Assembly (NCBI GenBank): GCA_945952065.1
Contig: CAMFGY010000003.1
Location: 248,001 to 312,000, forward strand
DNA: 64,000 nucleotides
DNA from: an uncultured Burkholderiales bacterium
GTDB lineage: Bacteria; Pseudomonadota; Gammaproteobacteria; Burkholderiales; Burkholderiaceae_C
Reading direction: 5' to 3'
This document shows, piece by piece, positions 1 through 9,766 of the stretch (position 1 is the stretch's first letter; every line of letters begins with the position of its first letter). The position numbers and the translations under genes were made by a program. The notes beneath the pieces were generated by a model. It had not been told where the DNA came from. It did no database searches and was given only the letters and a program-made list of their open reading frames with translations.

Positions 1-793
1 AGGTGTAGTTGGTGGCCTTGCCGGTGCCGATGCCGGCCCAGTTGCCGGTGTTCAGGGCGGTCAGGTAGGTGTTGATCTGGGTGCGCAGCGCGCTGCTGTA
101 GCCGCCAGATGCTGTCGAAGCCAAGTCGTTCACGCCGCCCGCAATGGTGCCCTCGCGCAGGCCGCCGGTTGTGGAGCTGTAGTTGGCGTAGGTGCCAGCC
201 GTGGCGCCGGCCTTGGTGTCACCGAGGATTTCCCACAGCGCATACTGGAAGGCGGCCGACTTGGTCGCGTTGTTGCTCAGCGTTGCATCCGCATAGGCAT
301 AGCTGAACAGCTCAGTGATCTTGTTCAAGACACGGGTATTGCCAGCGCCACCGGCTGCTTGATCTTCGTACTTGCTGCTGCCAGCGCCGCCGACGGTGGC
401 GTAGTCGCCGCCCTTGGCGAATTGTTCGTTGTAGGTGGTCAGCGCGGCGGGGGTGCCCGTCGTGGTGATGAACTGACTCAATGCAGCGTTACCGGCTCCG
501 GTCAACTTGGTGTAAGTCATCGGGCTGGTGATGTAGGTCAAGGGATCCAGGCAGTACACCCAGAACGACGGGCCATTGGTCGACTCTTTGTAGTTGCCGG
601 CACCCAGGGTCGCGGGCTTCTTCACCAAGGCTTCGCCAAAGGTCAGGTTCTCGGCACGGTATTGGTTGGTCGCACCGCCATCTTGAAGCGTGACAGTCTG
701 AGCTTGGCTCAGGCCGGCGCTCAGGCTCAGCACGGCGACTGCGGCGGCTTGGCAGAACAAGGCGGTCTTGGCGGCAGGGAACGTGAGTTTCAT
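1..793 (-). CDS. Secreted protein with possible Cys-Gln thioester domain, probable PEP-CTERM substrate (C-terminus beyond window)
   Basis: The reading frame starts with ATG at 793 on the minus strand and runs off the left edge after 264 codons, so the C-terminus is not visible. Residues 1-31 form a signal peptide ending in a Leu/Ala-rich stretch and SQAQ. Two spaced motifs stand out: FWVYCLDPLT with Cys at about residue 81, and AAFQYALWEIL with Gln at about 183. A Cys in a YC(I/L)D context followed by a Gln before A.WE is the pattern of thioester-forming domains, and it also occurs in PEP-CTERM anchored proteins. The nearby prsT and a clear PEP-CTERM protein at 17962-18702 make export and exosortase sorting plausible, but the sorting signal itself lies outside the window. 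Function is unknown. The thioester call is an inference from two short motifs. Confidence 0.6.
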   Translation of the reverse strand, partial: MKLTFPAAKTALFCQAAAVAVLSLSAGLSQAQTVTLQDGGATNQYRAENLTFGEALVKKPATLGAGNYKESTNGPSFWVYCLDPLTYITSPMTYTKLTGAGNAALSQFITTTGTPAALTTYNEQFAKGGDYATVGGAGSSKYEDQAAGGAGNTRVLNKITELFSYAYADATLSNNATKSAAFQYALWEILGDTKAGATAGTYANYSSTTGGLREGTIAGGVNDLASTASGGYSSALRTQINTYLTALNTGNWAGIGTGKATNYT

Positions 794-871
794 GATGTGA
801 GAGCCTGTTGACGCTTTTCCAGCGGTATTTTGATGCTGGGGCGAATCGTAACGTTTAGTTTCGGGGGAACA

Positions 872-889
872 ACCCCGTGAACGCGGGGT
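872..889. repeat. Short perfect inverted repeat upstream of the truncated secreted gene
   Basis: Arms ACCCCG (872-877) and CGGGGT (884-889) flank a 6-base loop. They lie in the 179-bp gap between prsT and the secreted gene, about 80 bp upstream of the latter's start. No T-run follows on either strand, so this is not a convincing terminator. It may be a weak hairpin in the leader or an operator half-site pair. Confidence 0.3.
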
Positions 890-972
890 CGGCGCAGCAG
901 TAGCCCATGTTTTTCGGGCTGCCGTGACGGAGTGCTGGTTTTCCCTGGCTGGCACGCGGCAGTCTCCGGGGC

Positions 973-3828
973 TCAGAGCCCCAGTTCTTGCTTCAAAGCG
1001 TTCAGTTCCTTGCTTTCTGCTGGGCGATTGGGCGCATTCAAGGCGGCGGACAGCTCTTCTTTCGCTTCAGCTTTGCGGCCCGACTTGGACAAAGCATAGG
1101 CCAGATGGAAGCGAATGCTGCCGTTGCTGGGGTCGCGCAAGCGGGCCTCACGCAAATGGCGCAGCGAAAGGTCATATTTACCTTGCAAGGCCAAGACCCA
1201 ACCCAGGGTGTCGGCCGCCTCGGCGCTGGCCGGCGCCAATTTCAGAGCTTGTTCTGCTGTGCCCAGGGCTTTGGCGTCGCCCATGCTTTGCAACAAGACG
1301 GCGTAGCTGCTCATGGCGCCTACGTCTTTGGGGTTCAAGGCCAGCAATTGCACAAAGCTCTTGGCTGCTGCCTCGTTCTTGCCCAAATTGGTCTGCAACT
1401 CGGCGAGCGCCCGCAGCAAGCCGGTGTCTTGGGGTGCTTTTTTCGACTGCGTCTCAATCAAGGCCAAGGCCTTGTCGGCCTCGCCATTGGCCACAAATGC
1501 CCGCGCCAAAAGCATGGCGTGTTGAACCGACGGAGCTTTGTCCAAGACCTGACGGTAGGCCGCTTGGGCCGCAGGAAACTGCCGACGCAACATGGCCACA
1601 TTGCCATTGGCCAGCAAAGTGGACGGATGGGCGGCATGTTTGCTGTTCAGCGCCTTCAGGGCCGCGTCCAGCTTGGCTGGGTCGCCTTTCAGGGCTTCGA
1701 TTTCCACTTGGAAGACCAAGGCTTGCAAGTCATTGGGATCGGCTTGCAGCGCTTTTTGCGCACTGTACGCGGCCCCTTCCAGATTGCCGGCTTGAATCAA
1801 CAGTCGGCCAATGTGCACCTGTTGAGCAGCGTCAAAGTCGGCCAAACGGCTCGCGTCTTGGAACAGGGTTCGGGCGCTTGCCTTGTCGCCGGCCGCCAGA
1901 TAAGCCCGACCCAGGGCCAGCATGACGGGAGGGCGATTGGGCAGCTTGGCATTCAAGGTCTTGCCGACGGCAATGGCTTTGTCGGCCTGGGCCTGACCCA
2001 AGAACAGCTCCATCAGGGTCAAGCCCGGGCGAGAGTCATTCTTTTGCAAGTCATTGGCGCTTTGGAGCAGTTCGATGGCCTCATTCAAGCGGCCGGCACG
2101 GACTTCCAGCACGCCCATCTGGAACAGCAAATCGGTGTCTTTTTTGTCGCGGTTGTGCCAAAGCTTGAGGCGGGTGCGGGCTTCGTCAAAGCGCTGCTCT
2201 TCCATGTCCAGCCAGCTCAGATTGATGGCCGCGGGTTTGAAGTTCGCATCCTTGACCAAGAGCTGTTGGAAGGTTTGGCGGGCGGCTTTTTTATCGCCCA
2301 CCCGGCCTTGGATATTGCCCAGAAAGTTCTGAATCGTCAGATTGGCTGGATCAGCCTTGGCGAGGCTTTGCGCTGTTTGCAAGGCTTGGCTGGTCTTGCC
2401 CTGGTTGAGCAAGCTCATGGCCAATTGAATGCCGGCGCGTGTGTCCGAAGGGTTGGCGGCGAAGACGCTTTCCAGATTGGACACGCCAAGCTTGATCTGG
2501 CCCAGGCCCAGTTGGCTGAAGGCCAATTCACGTTTGGCATCAGGGCCGGCGTTGGACTTGGCCGCTTTTTCAAAGAATTCGCTGGCGCGCAAATACTGCT
2601 TGCGTGCCATTTGCAAGCTGCCGAGCAGCATCAGCACTTGCGGATCATCGGGCGCAACTCTTTGGGCACCTTCGAGCAAGGTGCTGGCGCGCGAGTAGTC
2701 CTTGGCGTCAATCAGAATGCTGCCCAAGAGCAGTTGCGCGCTGAAGTGCTTGGGGTTCAAGGTGAGCAAGGTGTCGAGATAGGCCTTGGCTTTCTCGTTG
2801 TTGTCCAGCGCCTTGTGCGCCAGCGCGCCCGCCATCAAAACCGGGTCATTGCCGGCCAAGGAGGCCGGCTTTTGCGCATCCACCAATTCGGCGGCCTTGG
2901 TGTAGGCAGCGCGAGCGGCATTCACATCGCCGCGCTGCGCGGCCAGTACCGCGCGCACATAGGAGGCGCGTGGGTCTGCCACACCCCAGCCATCGAGCAA
3001 ATCGATGTCTTTTTCTGCTTCCTTTTCGCGCCCCAACATCAGTAGCAAAGACGCGCGGGCGACGCGGGAGTCCACCTGTTTTTCATTCAGCGCCAGCGCT
3101 TTTTCGTGTGCGGCCAGCGCACCCTTGCTGTCTTTGAGGTTCAGCAAGATGCTGCCCAAGGTGTACCAAGCCGCCGCGTTCTTCGGTTCAAGCTCGACGG
3201 CCTTGCTTGCCGCAGCACGAGCTTTGGCGCCTTCGCCCTGGCGCATCAGCAAGGGGGCTTCGGCCATCCATGGCGCAGCAAGTTCGGGCTTGAGCGCGCG
3301 GGCCTCGGCAAACGCCTTGCTGGCCTGTGCTGCATTACCCAAGCCTGCATAGGCCGATCCGCGCAGGGTCAGGATGTCGGCATGAATGGCGCTGGGCATG
3401 CCCGTGGTGTGGATCTCATCCAAGAGCTTTTTGCGCTCACCCGTGATCAAGTAGAGCTGGCCTTGCGAGACCAGCACTTCGCTGCGGCTCACGCCTTGCT
3501 TTTGAGCCTCGGCCAGCGCCACCTCGGCCGCCGCGTACTCCCCCTTGGCGAGCAAGACCTTGCCCAGCAACAGATGAGCCGCCAACATTTTCTTGTCTTG
3601 CTGAAGGCTGTTCTTCAGCTGGATGCTGGCACTGTCCAAATCACCCGCTTCAAAGCGCTTCAGAGCGTCTTCGTAATAGCTGGCCGCTTTTTCGGGCGTT
3701 GCCGCCGCGAAATGGGGCACAAGCGATGAAGCCGCAATGAAGCAGGCAAGCACAGCGGGGCGCAGCCCATCAAGACGCGGGGTCGTGAGGGGCTGAGGGC
3801 AAAGGGCAGGGGCTTTTTTGAGGCGCAT
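973..3828 (-). CDS. prsT: PrsT-type TPR lipoprotein/secreted scaffold of the XrtA/PEP-CTERM system
   Basis: The 951-residue protein has an N-terminal hydrophobic export segment (about residues 24-43) followed almost entirely by tetratricopeptide repeats. These include recurring pairs such as AAWYTLGSILLNLKDSKGAL and FHLAYALSKSGRKAEAKEEL near the C-terminus. The opening of the mature part, YYEDALKRFEAGDLDSASIQLKNSL followed by AAHLLLGKVLLAKGEYAAAE, matches the start of the PrsT family, which accompanies exosortase A and exopolysaccharide loci. TPR arrays act as protein-protein scaffolds, and PrsT is thought to help PEP-CTERM protein or polysaccharide export. Here it is separate from any exosortase gene in the window, which is less usual. 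The ATG at 3828 is supported by the signal sequence. The next gene starts 180 bp further on, so it is probably monocistronic. Confidence 0.88.
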   Translation of the reverse strand: MRLKKAPALCPQPLTTPRLDGLRPAVLACFIAASSLVPHFAAATPEKAASYYEDALKRFEAGDLDSASIQLKNSLQQDKKMLAAHLLLGKVLLAKGEYAAAEVALAEAQKQGVSRSEVLVSQGQLYLITGERKKLLDEIHTTGMPSAIHADILTLRGSAYAGLGNAAQASKAFAEARALKPELAAPWMAEAPLLMRQGEGAKARAAASKAVELEPKNAAAWYTLGSILLNLKDSKGALAAHEKALALNEKQVDSRVARASLLLMLGREKEAEKDIDLLDGWGVADPRASYVRAVLAAQRGDVNAARAAYTKAAELVDAQKPASLAGNDPVLMAGALAHKALDNNEKAKAYLDTLLTLNPKHFSAQLLLGSILIDAKDYSRASTLLEGAQRVAPDDPQVLMLLGSLQMARKQYLRASEFFEKAAKSNAGPDAKRELAFSQLGLGQIKLGVSNLESVFAANPSDTRAGIQLAMSLLNQGKTSQALQTAQSLAKADPANLTIQNFLGNIQGRVGDKKAARQTFQQLLVKDANFKPAAINLSWLDMEEQRFDEARTRLKLWHNRDKKDTDLLFQMGVLEVRAGRLNEAIELLQSANDLQKNDSRPGLTLMELFLGQAQADKAIAVGKTLNAKLPNRPPVMLALGRAYLAAGDKASARTLFQDASRLADFDAAQQVHIGRLLIQAGNLEGAAYSAQKALQADPNDLQALVFQVEIEALKGDPAKLDAALKALNSKHAAHPSTLLANGNVAMLRRQFPAAQAAYRQVLDKAPSVQHAMLLARAFVANGEADKALALIETQSKKAPQDTGLLRALAELQTNLGKNEAAAKSFVQLLALNPKDVGAMSSYAVLLQSMGDAKALGTAEQALKLAPASAEAADTLGWVLALQGKYDLSLRHLREARLRDPSNGSIRFHLAYALSKSGRKAEAKEELSAALNAPNRPAESKELNALKQELGL

Positions 3829-3962
3829 CTCGACAGTATCGGGAATTCAGTCGCGCTTATGAAGCCGACAGGTGGGCGCAGCGGTGAAATTGTTCATGCG
3901 CATGGGTTCGGCGCGAAGGAAAGGAGGCTCCTGCTGGGGGAGAAGCGATGGGGGCGCCGTCC

Positions 3963-4685
3963 TCAGTAACGCAGATCCAAGGTGAGCACATCGTTGTCCC
4001 GCTTCATTTGAAAACGGGTCAAGAAACTATTGCCAAGCAATACATGACTCATCTGGCCGGGCACCACAATGGCCTCGACTTGGCGCACCTCGACCTCGCC
4101 GATGCGCACCGAATCCAGGGTTAGCACATGGGCAGGCACGGTGCCGTTGGCGGTTTGCGTCATCACGCGTCGGCCATTGCTGTACTTGATGCCCATGCGC
4201 TCGGCCTCGCTTTGGCTGATCGAAATGGCCGTGGCCCCGGTGTCCACCAGGAATTGGGTGCTCTGGCCATTGATGCTGCCGCTGGTCGTGAAGTGCCCGC
4301 CAGGGCCGGAGCTCAACACAATCTTGCGCCCATTGCCGCTGGCGGCGTTTGCTTCGCCCAGGCGGCCGGGGCTTGCGCCCATCTGCAAGGTGTAGCGCCG
4401 GCCGCCCACCTCGATCTGGGCGCTGCCATCTTGCAAAGACAAGAGGCGCACGCCGCGCACGGTTTCGCCCACCGGCACGGTGCGCGCTTCACCATCAATC
4501 ATCAAAAGTGCCGCTTTGGCGCCCAGGCTGCCATTGAAGGCAACCCTTGGGCCTTGCCCTTGTCCTTGGCCTTGCACTGGCATTTGGGCTTGTGCGCCAG
4601 CGGCCACTGCGCACAGCAGCAGCCCTGTGATCAAGGCGCGTGACAGTGGGCGGGGCGCAGGGCAGCAGCGGTGCGCGGCGCTCAT
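3963..4685 (-). CDS. Secreted retropepsin-like aspartic protease (clan AA)
   Basis: The protein is about 240 residues. It has a signal peptide ending near AGAQAQ, then a Gln/Gly-rich linker, then a single retropepsin fold in the C-terminal half. The catalytic motif is FLVDTGATAISIS, with the Asp at about residue 148. The flap-like GGHFTTSGSINGQ precedes it, and HVLLGNSFLTRF fits the conserved hydrophobic-Gly motif. This matches the bacterial clan AA protease family (TIGR02281 type), which probably acts as a homodimer in the periplasm. Substrates are unknown. ATG at 4685 is preferred over an in-frame GTG two codons upstream; neither has a clear ribosome binding site. It lies 14 bp after yajQ and may be co-transcribed with it. 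Confidence 0.82.
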   Translation of the reverse strand: MSAAHRCCPAPRPLSRALITGLLLCAVAAGAQAQMPVQGQGQGQGPRVAFNGSLGAKAALLMIDGEARTVPVGETVRGVRLLSLQDGSAQIEVGGRRYTLQMGASPGRLGEANAASGNGRKIVLSSGPGGHFTTSGSINGQSTQFLVDTGATAISISQSEAERMGIKYSNGRRVMTQTANGTVPAHVLTLDSVRIGEVEVRQVEAIVVPGQMSHVLLGNSFLTRFQMKRDNDVLTLDLRY

Positions 4686-4699
4686 GAGCACTCAGTCTG

Positions 4700-5194
4700 T
4701 CAGTCGCGGAAGTTGCCGTATTCCAGCGGCACGTCGGCAAATTCTTTCTTCAGCAAGGCGATGCCGACTTGCAAGTCATCCCGGTTCTTGCCGGTCACGC
4801 GCACGGTGTCGCCTTGAATCGAACCTTGCACCTTCAGCTTGGCGTTCTTGATCGCGGCCACGATCTTCTTGGCCAAATCGGACTCAATGCCGTTTTTGAT
4901 CTTGTAGACCTGGCGCACTTTGTCGCCGCCGAGCTTTTCGATCTTGTCTTGCTTGTCCAGGAAGCTGATGACCACGCCTTGCTTGATCAGCTTGGCATAC
5001 AGCACGGTTTCGATCTGCTCGAGCTGGAACTCGCTGTTGCCCACGGCGTGGATTTCTTTTTCTTTGTCCTTCAGGCTGACCTCGGCCGGTGTGCCTTTGA
5101 AGTCAAAACGCGTCGAGATCTCTTTGGCGCTGGTTTCAACACCATGTTTGATCTTGACCATATCGGGTTCGAGGGTGGTGTCAAAGCTGGGCAT
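4700..5194 (-). CDS. yajQ: YajQ-family nucleotide (c-di-GMP) binding protein
   Basis: The 164-residue protein starts [20 protein letters not shown] and contains [12 protein letters not shown], both hallmarks of the YajQ family. Length is typical of the family (about 160). Members consist of two ferredoxin-like subdomains. Some bind cyclic di-GMP and modulate transcription factors, others have been reported to bind nucleic acids. The gene is divergent from murB with about 65 bp between the starts. A GGDEF-EAL protein at 33832-35907 shows that c-di-GMP is likely used in this organism, but no direct partner is adjacent. Confidence 0.95.
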   Translation of the reverse strand: MPSFDTTLEPDMVKIKHGVETSAKEISTRFDFKGTPAEVSLKDKEKEIHAVGNSEFQLEQIETVLYAKLIKQGVVISFLDKQDKIEKLGGDKVRQVYKIKNGIESDLAKKIVAAIKNAKLKVQGSIQGDTVRVTGKNRDDLQVGIALLKKEFADVPLEYGNFRD

Positions 5195-5258
5195 GTTTAT
5201 TTATGAGTTGTGGGCGCGTCCGGCAAGGATAGCCCGGTTGATCTGGGAAAATTCTGCC

Positions 5259-6344
5259 ATGCAGGAACAAGCTGTGAATCCCCCGTCTGAACCGAACAAG
5301 CCCGGCAGCCAAGAATTGCTGCTGGAGTCATCGGTCAATTTGAAGCCATTCAACACCTTTGGCCTGCCGGCCACCGCCCATTGCTTGGTGCGGATTCGTG
5401 AAGCGGCCGATGTGCGCCGCGTGGTGGACCATCCAAAGCTGGGTCGGGCGCCCAAGTTTATCTTGGGCGGTGGCAGCAATATCGTGCTGACCAAGGACAT
5501 TGAGGCCGTGGTGCTGAAGATGGAAATCCCCGGCTTGCGCCTGCTCGAAGAGCGGGACGATGCCTGGATCATCGAGGCGGGCGCCGGCGTTTCTTGGCAT
5601 GCCTTGGTGCAGTGGAGCGTCGAGGCCGGCTATCCCGGCTTGGAGAATATGGCCTTGATTCCCGGCACCGTGGGGGCGTCGCCGGTGCAAAACATTGGCG
5701 CCTACGGCTTGGAGCTGAAAGACCGGCTCGACAGCGTGGAGGTGGTGGACCTGACCACGGGCCGCACGGTCTTGCTGCCTGCCTCGGTGTGCCAGTTCGG
5801 CTATCGCGACAGCGTCTTCAAGCAGACCGGGCCGGGTGGTCTGGCGGGCAAATGCGTGATCACCCGTGTGCGCCTGGCGCTGCCCAAACCCTGGCGTCCG
5901 GTTTTGGGTTATTTGGAGTTGGAACGCAAGATGGCCGAAACCGGCATCAGCCAGCCCACATCGCGGCAGATTTTTGATTGGGTCTGCCAGATCCGGCGCG
6001 CCAAGCTGCCCGACCCCGCCGTCATCGGCAATGCGGGGAGTTTTTTCAAGAACCCGGTGGTCACGCTCGAGCAATGCCGCGACATCATCGGCCGCGACCC
6101 CGGCATCGTGCACTACCCCATGCCGGACGGCGCGATCAAGCTGGCCGCGGGCTGGATGATTGACGCCTGTGGTTGGAAGGGCAAGACCGTGGGCGGGGCA
6201 GGCGTGTATGAAAAGCAGGCGCTGGTGCTGGTGAACCGCGGTGAGGCGCGCGGCGCCGAGGTGGTGACGCTGGCCCGGGCCATCCAAGAAAGCGTGTATG
6301 GCCGCTTTGGCATCCGCCTGGAGTCTGAGCCGGTGATGTTGTGA
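5259..6344 (+). CDS. murB: UDP-N-acetylenolpyruvoylglucosamine reductase
   Basis: The 361-residue FAD-dependent enzyme reduces UDP-GlcNAc-enolpyruvate to UDP-MurNAc in cytoplasmic peptidoglycan precursor synthesis. Diagnostic motifs are LKPFNTFGLPA near the N-terminus, LGGGSNIVLT for FAD/pyrophosphate binding, the block GLENMALIPGTVGASPVQNIGAYG, NAGSFFKNP containing the catalytic Ser, and a C-terminal LES-PVML-like tail. Length and order fit type I (E. coli-like) MurB. The reading frame is open far upstream, but ATG at 5259 gives the normal family N-terminus. Convergent with argG, the two share the hairpin at 6397-6424. Confidence 0.96.
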   Translation: MQEQAVNPPSEPNKPGSQELLLESSVNLKPFNTFGLPATAHCLVRIREAADVRRVVDHPKLGRAPKFILGGGSNIVLTKDIEAVVLKMEIPGLRLLEERDDAWIIEAGAGVSWHALVQWSVEAGYPGLENMALIPGTVGASPVQNIGAYGLELKDRLDSVEVVDLTTGRTVLLPASVCQFGYRDSVFKQTGPGGLAGKCVITRVRLALPKPWRPVLGYLELERKMAETGISQPTSRQIFDWVCQIRRAKLPDPAVIGNAGSFFKNPVVTLEQCRDIIGRDPGIVHYPMPDGAIKLAAGWMIDACGWKGKTVGGAGVYEKQALVLVNRGEARGAEVVTLARAIQESVYGRFGIRLESEPVML

Positions 6345-6396
6345 CCGGTGATGTTGTGAGGCTGGTTTGAAGCTGGCCTACGTTGCGGACACAAAA

Positions 6397-6424
6397 AAGG
6401 CTCAGCGGTGGCTGAGCCTTTTTT
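6397..6424. terminator. Bidirectional rho-independent terminator between murB and argG
   Basis: A perfect 10-bp stem AAGGCTCAGC/GCTGAGCCTT with a GGTG loop is flanked by an A-run on the left and a T-run on the right. It can therefore terminate both convergent genes. It ends 17 bp from the argG stop. Confidence 0.92.
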
Positions 6425-6440
6425 CATTCAAGGGCAGAGA

Positions 6441-7900
<1,460 letters not shown>

Positions 7901-8013
7901 GCCCGGTTTCCGCCCGTCGCGCCAAGTCAACAAAGTGGCTGCTTTGGGCGCCGGGACTGGGCCTCTGAGCGCGGGCCCTGGTTCGGCTTTGAACGCCGGG
8001 CACAGCTCAGCGT

Positions 8014-8487
8014 TCAGCGCTCATATTGGGCCAAAACCTTGACGCTGTTGTCCAACGCTGCCTTGTCGATATAGCCAATCGCGCCGGGGGTGTTGGCCAC
8101 CAAGCGCTTGACCTCGGCATCGCTGCCCAGTGCGCGCGGAGCTTGCGCACGGCCGGTGAACATGATGCGCGACCAGTAGGCCTTGACCTGCGCTTCGTCC
8201 CGGTTGGCCACGGCTTTGTAAAACAAGGAACGCACCGGTTTGCCCTCGTTTTGGTCAATGGGAGTCAATACCGCGGAGCCGGGAAGGGCATCCACCTTGC
8301 CCAGAAAAAGATTGGCAATTTGCTCGGGCTTGGGCGGCGCGGCGATGGTGCTGGGGTGCACGATCACCACCACTTGCGCCTGTGCGGGCGCGCTCAGCAG
8401 CAACAAGCCGAACAAGCCGAACAAGCCGCTCAGCCTCGCGAGGGCAGCCCCGCATCGGGATGGTTTGGCGTGCTTGTGCATGGCCAT
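8014..8487 (-). CDS. Small PstS-like periplasmic binding protein
   Basis: The 157-residue protein has a signal peptide (hydrophobic Leu/Phe run, then SAPAQAQ) and a single domain resembling half of a PstS/phosphate-type solute-binding protein. IANLFLGK, YWSRIMFTGRAQAPRAL and the C-terminal NTPGAIGYIDKAAL are typical of that family. Full PstS is about 330 residues, so this is a one-lobe, short relative. It starts 4 bp after the porin stop and is the third gene of the kinase-porin-binding protein operon. No ABC permease or ATPase is nearby, so a sensing or ligand-capture role for the upstream kinase is more likely than classical import. ATG at 8487 was chosen; a second ATG follows two codons later. 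Confidence 0.72.
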   Translation of the reverse strand: MAMHKHAKPSRCGAALARLSGLFGLFGLLLLSAPAQAQVVVIVHPSTIAAPPKPEQIANLFLGKVDALPGSAVLTPIDQNEGKPVRSLFYKAVANRDEAQVKAYWSRIMFTGRAQAPRALGSDAEVKRLVANTPGAIGYIDKAALDNSVKVLAQYER

Positions 8488-8491
8488 GCGC

Positions 8492-9766
8492 TCAGAACAC
8501 GAAATCCAGATTGAGGCCCAGCACATGGAAGTGCTGGCCCTGGCGGGGCGGATTGAGCGGGTCTGGGTTGACCAAATAGCTGGCACCCGCCGGGCTGTCG
8601 ACCGTGATGCGATCCCACTGCAGCTTCAAAGCCATATTGGCCATGAAGTCCCACCGCAGGCCAATGGAACTGCTGTGCTGGGCGTTCGTGGAGTTGGCCG
8701 CAAAGCTGCTCATCCCGGCGTTGATGGCGGGGCTGTGAAAGCCGGTGATCACGGGGGCGGGGGCGGTCCAACGTTTGGCATAAATGGCATAGGGCATCCA
8801 GGCCTTGATGCGCCAGCCGCCGAGCACATAAAAAGCCTGCGCATTGGGCGCGATGGTTGGCCCCGGTTCGTCCCAGTGGATCAGCGTGTATTCGCTTTGA
8901 ACGAGGTAGTCGCCGGGGTCATAAACAGCGCCCAAGCCGGTGTAGTTCACGCGCTTGTTGAACAAGCTCAGCCTTTGAGCCAGCTCGGGGTTGTCGGCCG
9001 CGGCGCGATTGAACAAGGCTTTGGCCCTGGAAACGTCATAGTCGGTCACGCCCCGGTTGTGCACCAGTCGCAGCATCAAGTCCTGGCTCTCGTACATGAG
9101 GTCGATCGACAGCAGTCGTCGGAACTGGCCTTTGTCCTCGGCCGCGCTGCGGTCGTTGGAGGGGCCGGCAAATGTGGCTGCGCCATAGCCAACTTGCGCC
9201 GTCAGGCTGCCATCTGCAAAAGCATGGCGATGGCGAACTTGCAGCATGTCGGAGTGGCTGACCATGGACTGCAGATTGACCTCCACCGGCGCGCGCAGAA
9301 ACGGATTGGCGTAGCCGATCAGCCGGTAATCTGAGGCCAGAAAGTAAGGGTGCGGGCTGCGCCCAATGCGCAGCGAGTTGTTGCGATCGAAGTTGTATTG
9401 CAGATTCAGGATCTGCACCGAAGGCATGTAGTTGTTGCGATTGTTGTGGCGCGTCATCAACTGCGCCACTGCTTCCAATTGGTCTGAAAAACCGTAGTTG
9501 GCTTGCACCGCCAAACGGCTGTCGGGTTTGCTGCTGAGCTTGGCGCTGCGGCCAGCGCCATTGGGCGCGTCGGCGAAACTGCCTTTGAAGTCGGCCTGAT
9601 CGCTGTCCATATAGCTCAAGCCCAAGGTGCCGAAGCCGCTCAGCTTCAAACCTTGCTGCACTTGGCCCTGCGCAGCCATGCTGGCGCCAAGCAAGGCCAG
9701 GGCGCAAGCGCAGGCACGCAAGCAGCTTCGCCCCGAGGTGGATTCAACCCTGTTCGCTGGGCTCAT
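8492..9766 (-). CDS. Porin-like outer-membrane beta-barrel protein
   Basis: The 424-residue protein has a signal peptide (LLGASMAAQGQ at about 25-35). It then shows alternating amphipathic strands typical of porins, beginning LKLSGFGTLGLSYMD and ending in a C-terminal aromatic, LGLNLDFVF, the signal recognised by the BAM complex. Segments such as QILNLQYNFDRNNSLRIGR resemble the barrel strands of Burkholderiales porin-like proteins that accompany sensor genes. The start codon overlaps the stop of the kinase gene (ATGA at 9763-9766), implying translational coupling. The substrate is unknown. It probably delivers or gates the ligand seen by the neighbouring binding protein and kinase, which is inference from context only. 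Confidence 0.75.
   Translation of the reverse strand: MSPANRVESTSGRSCLRACACALALLGASMAAQGQVQQGLKLSGFGTLGLSYMDSDQADFKGSFADAPNGAGRSAKLSSKPDSRLAVQANYGFSDQLEAVAQLMTRHNNRNNYMPSVQILNLQYNFDRNNSLRIGRSPHPYFLASDYRLIGYANPFLRAPVEVNLQSMVSHSDMLQVRHRHAFADGSLTAQVGYGAATFAGPSNDRSAAEDKGQFRRLLSIDLMYESQDLMLRLVHNRGVTDYDVSRAKALFNRAAADNPELAQRLSLFNKRVNYTGLGAVYDPGDYLVQSEYTLIHWDEPGPTIAPNAQAFYVLGGWRIKAWMPYAIYAKRWTAPAPVITGFHSPAINAGMSSFAANSTNAQHSSSIGLRWDFMANMALKLQWDRITVDSPAGASYLVNPDPLNPPRQGQHFHVLGLNLDFVF

Noticed and set aside
950-966. A TGGCACG sequence resembling a sigma-54 -24 element
   Set aside because: The expected TTGCA -12 part is missing at the right spacing, and it points away from both neighbouring genes.
988-3045. 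A 685-codon plus-strand frame inside prsT
   Set aside because: It is an antisense shadow of the TPR-coding frame, with Gln/Leu/Ala-rich composition and no recognisable domain.
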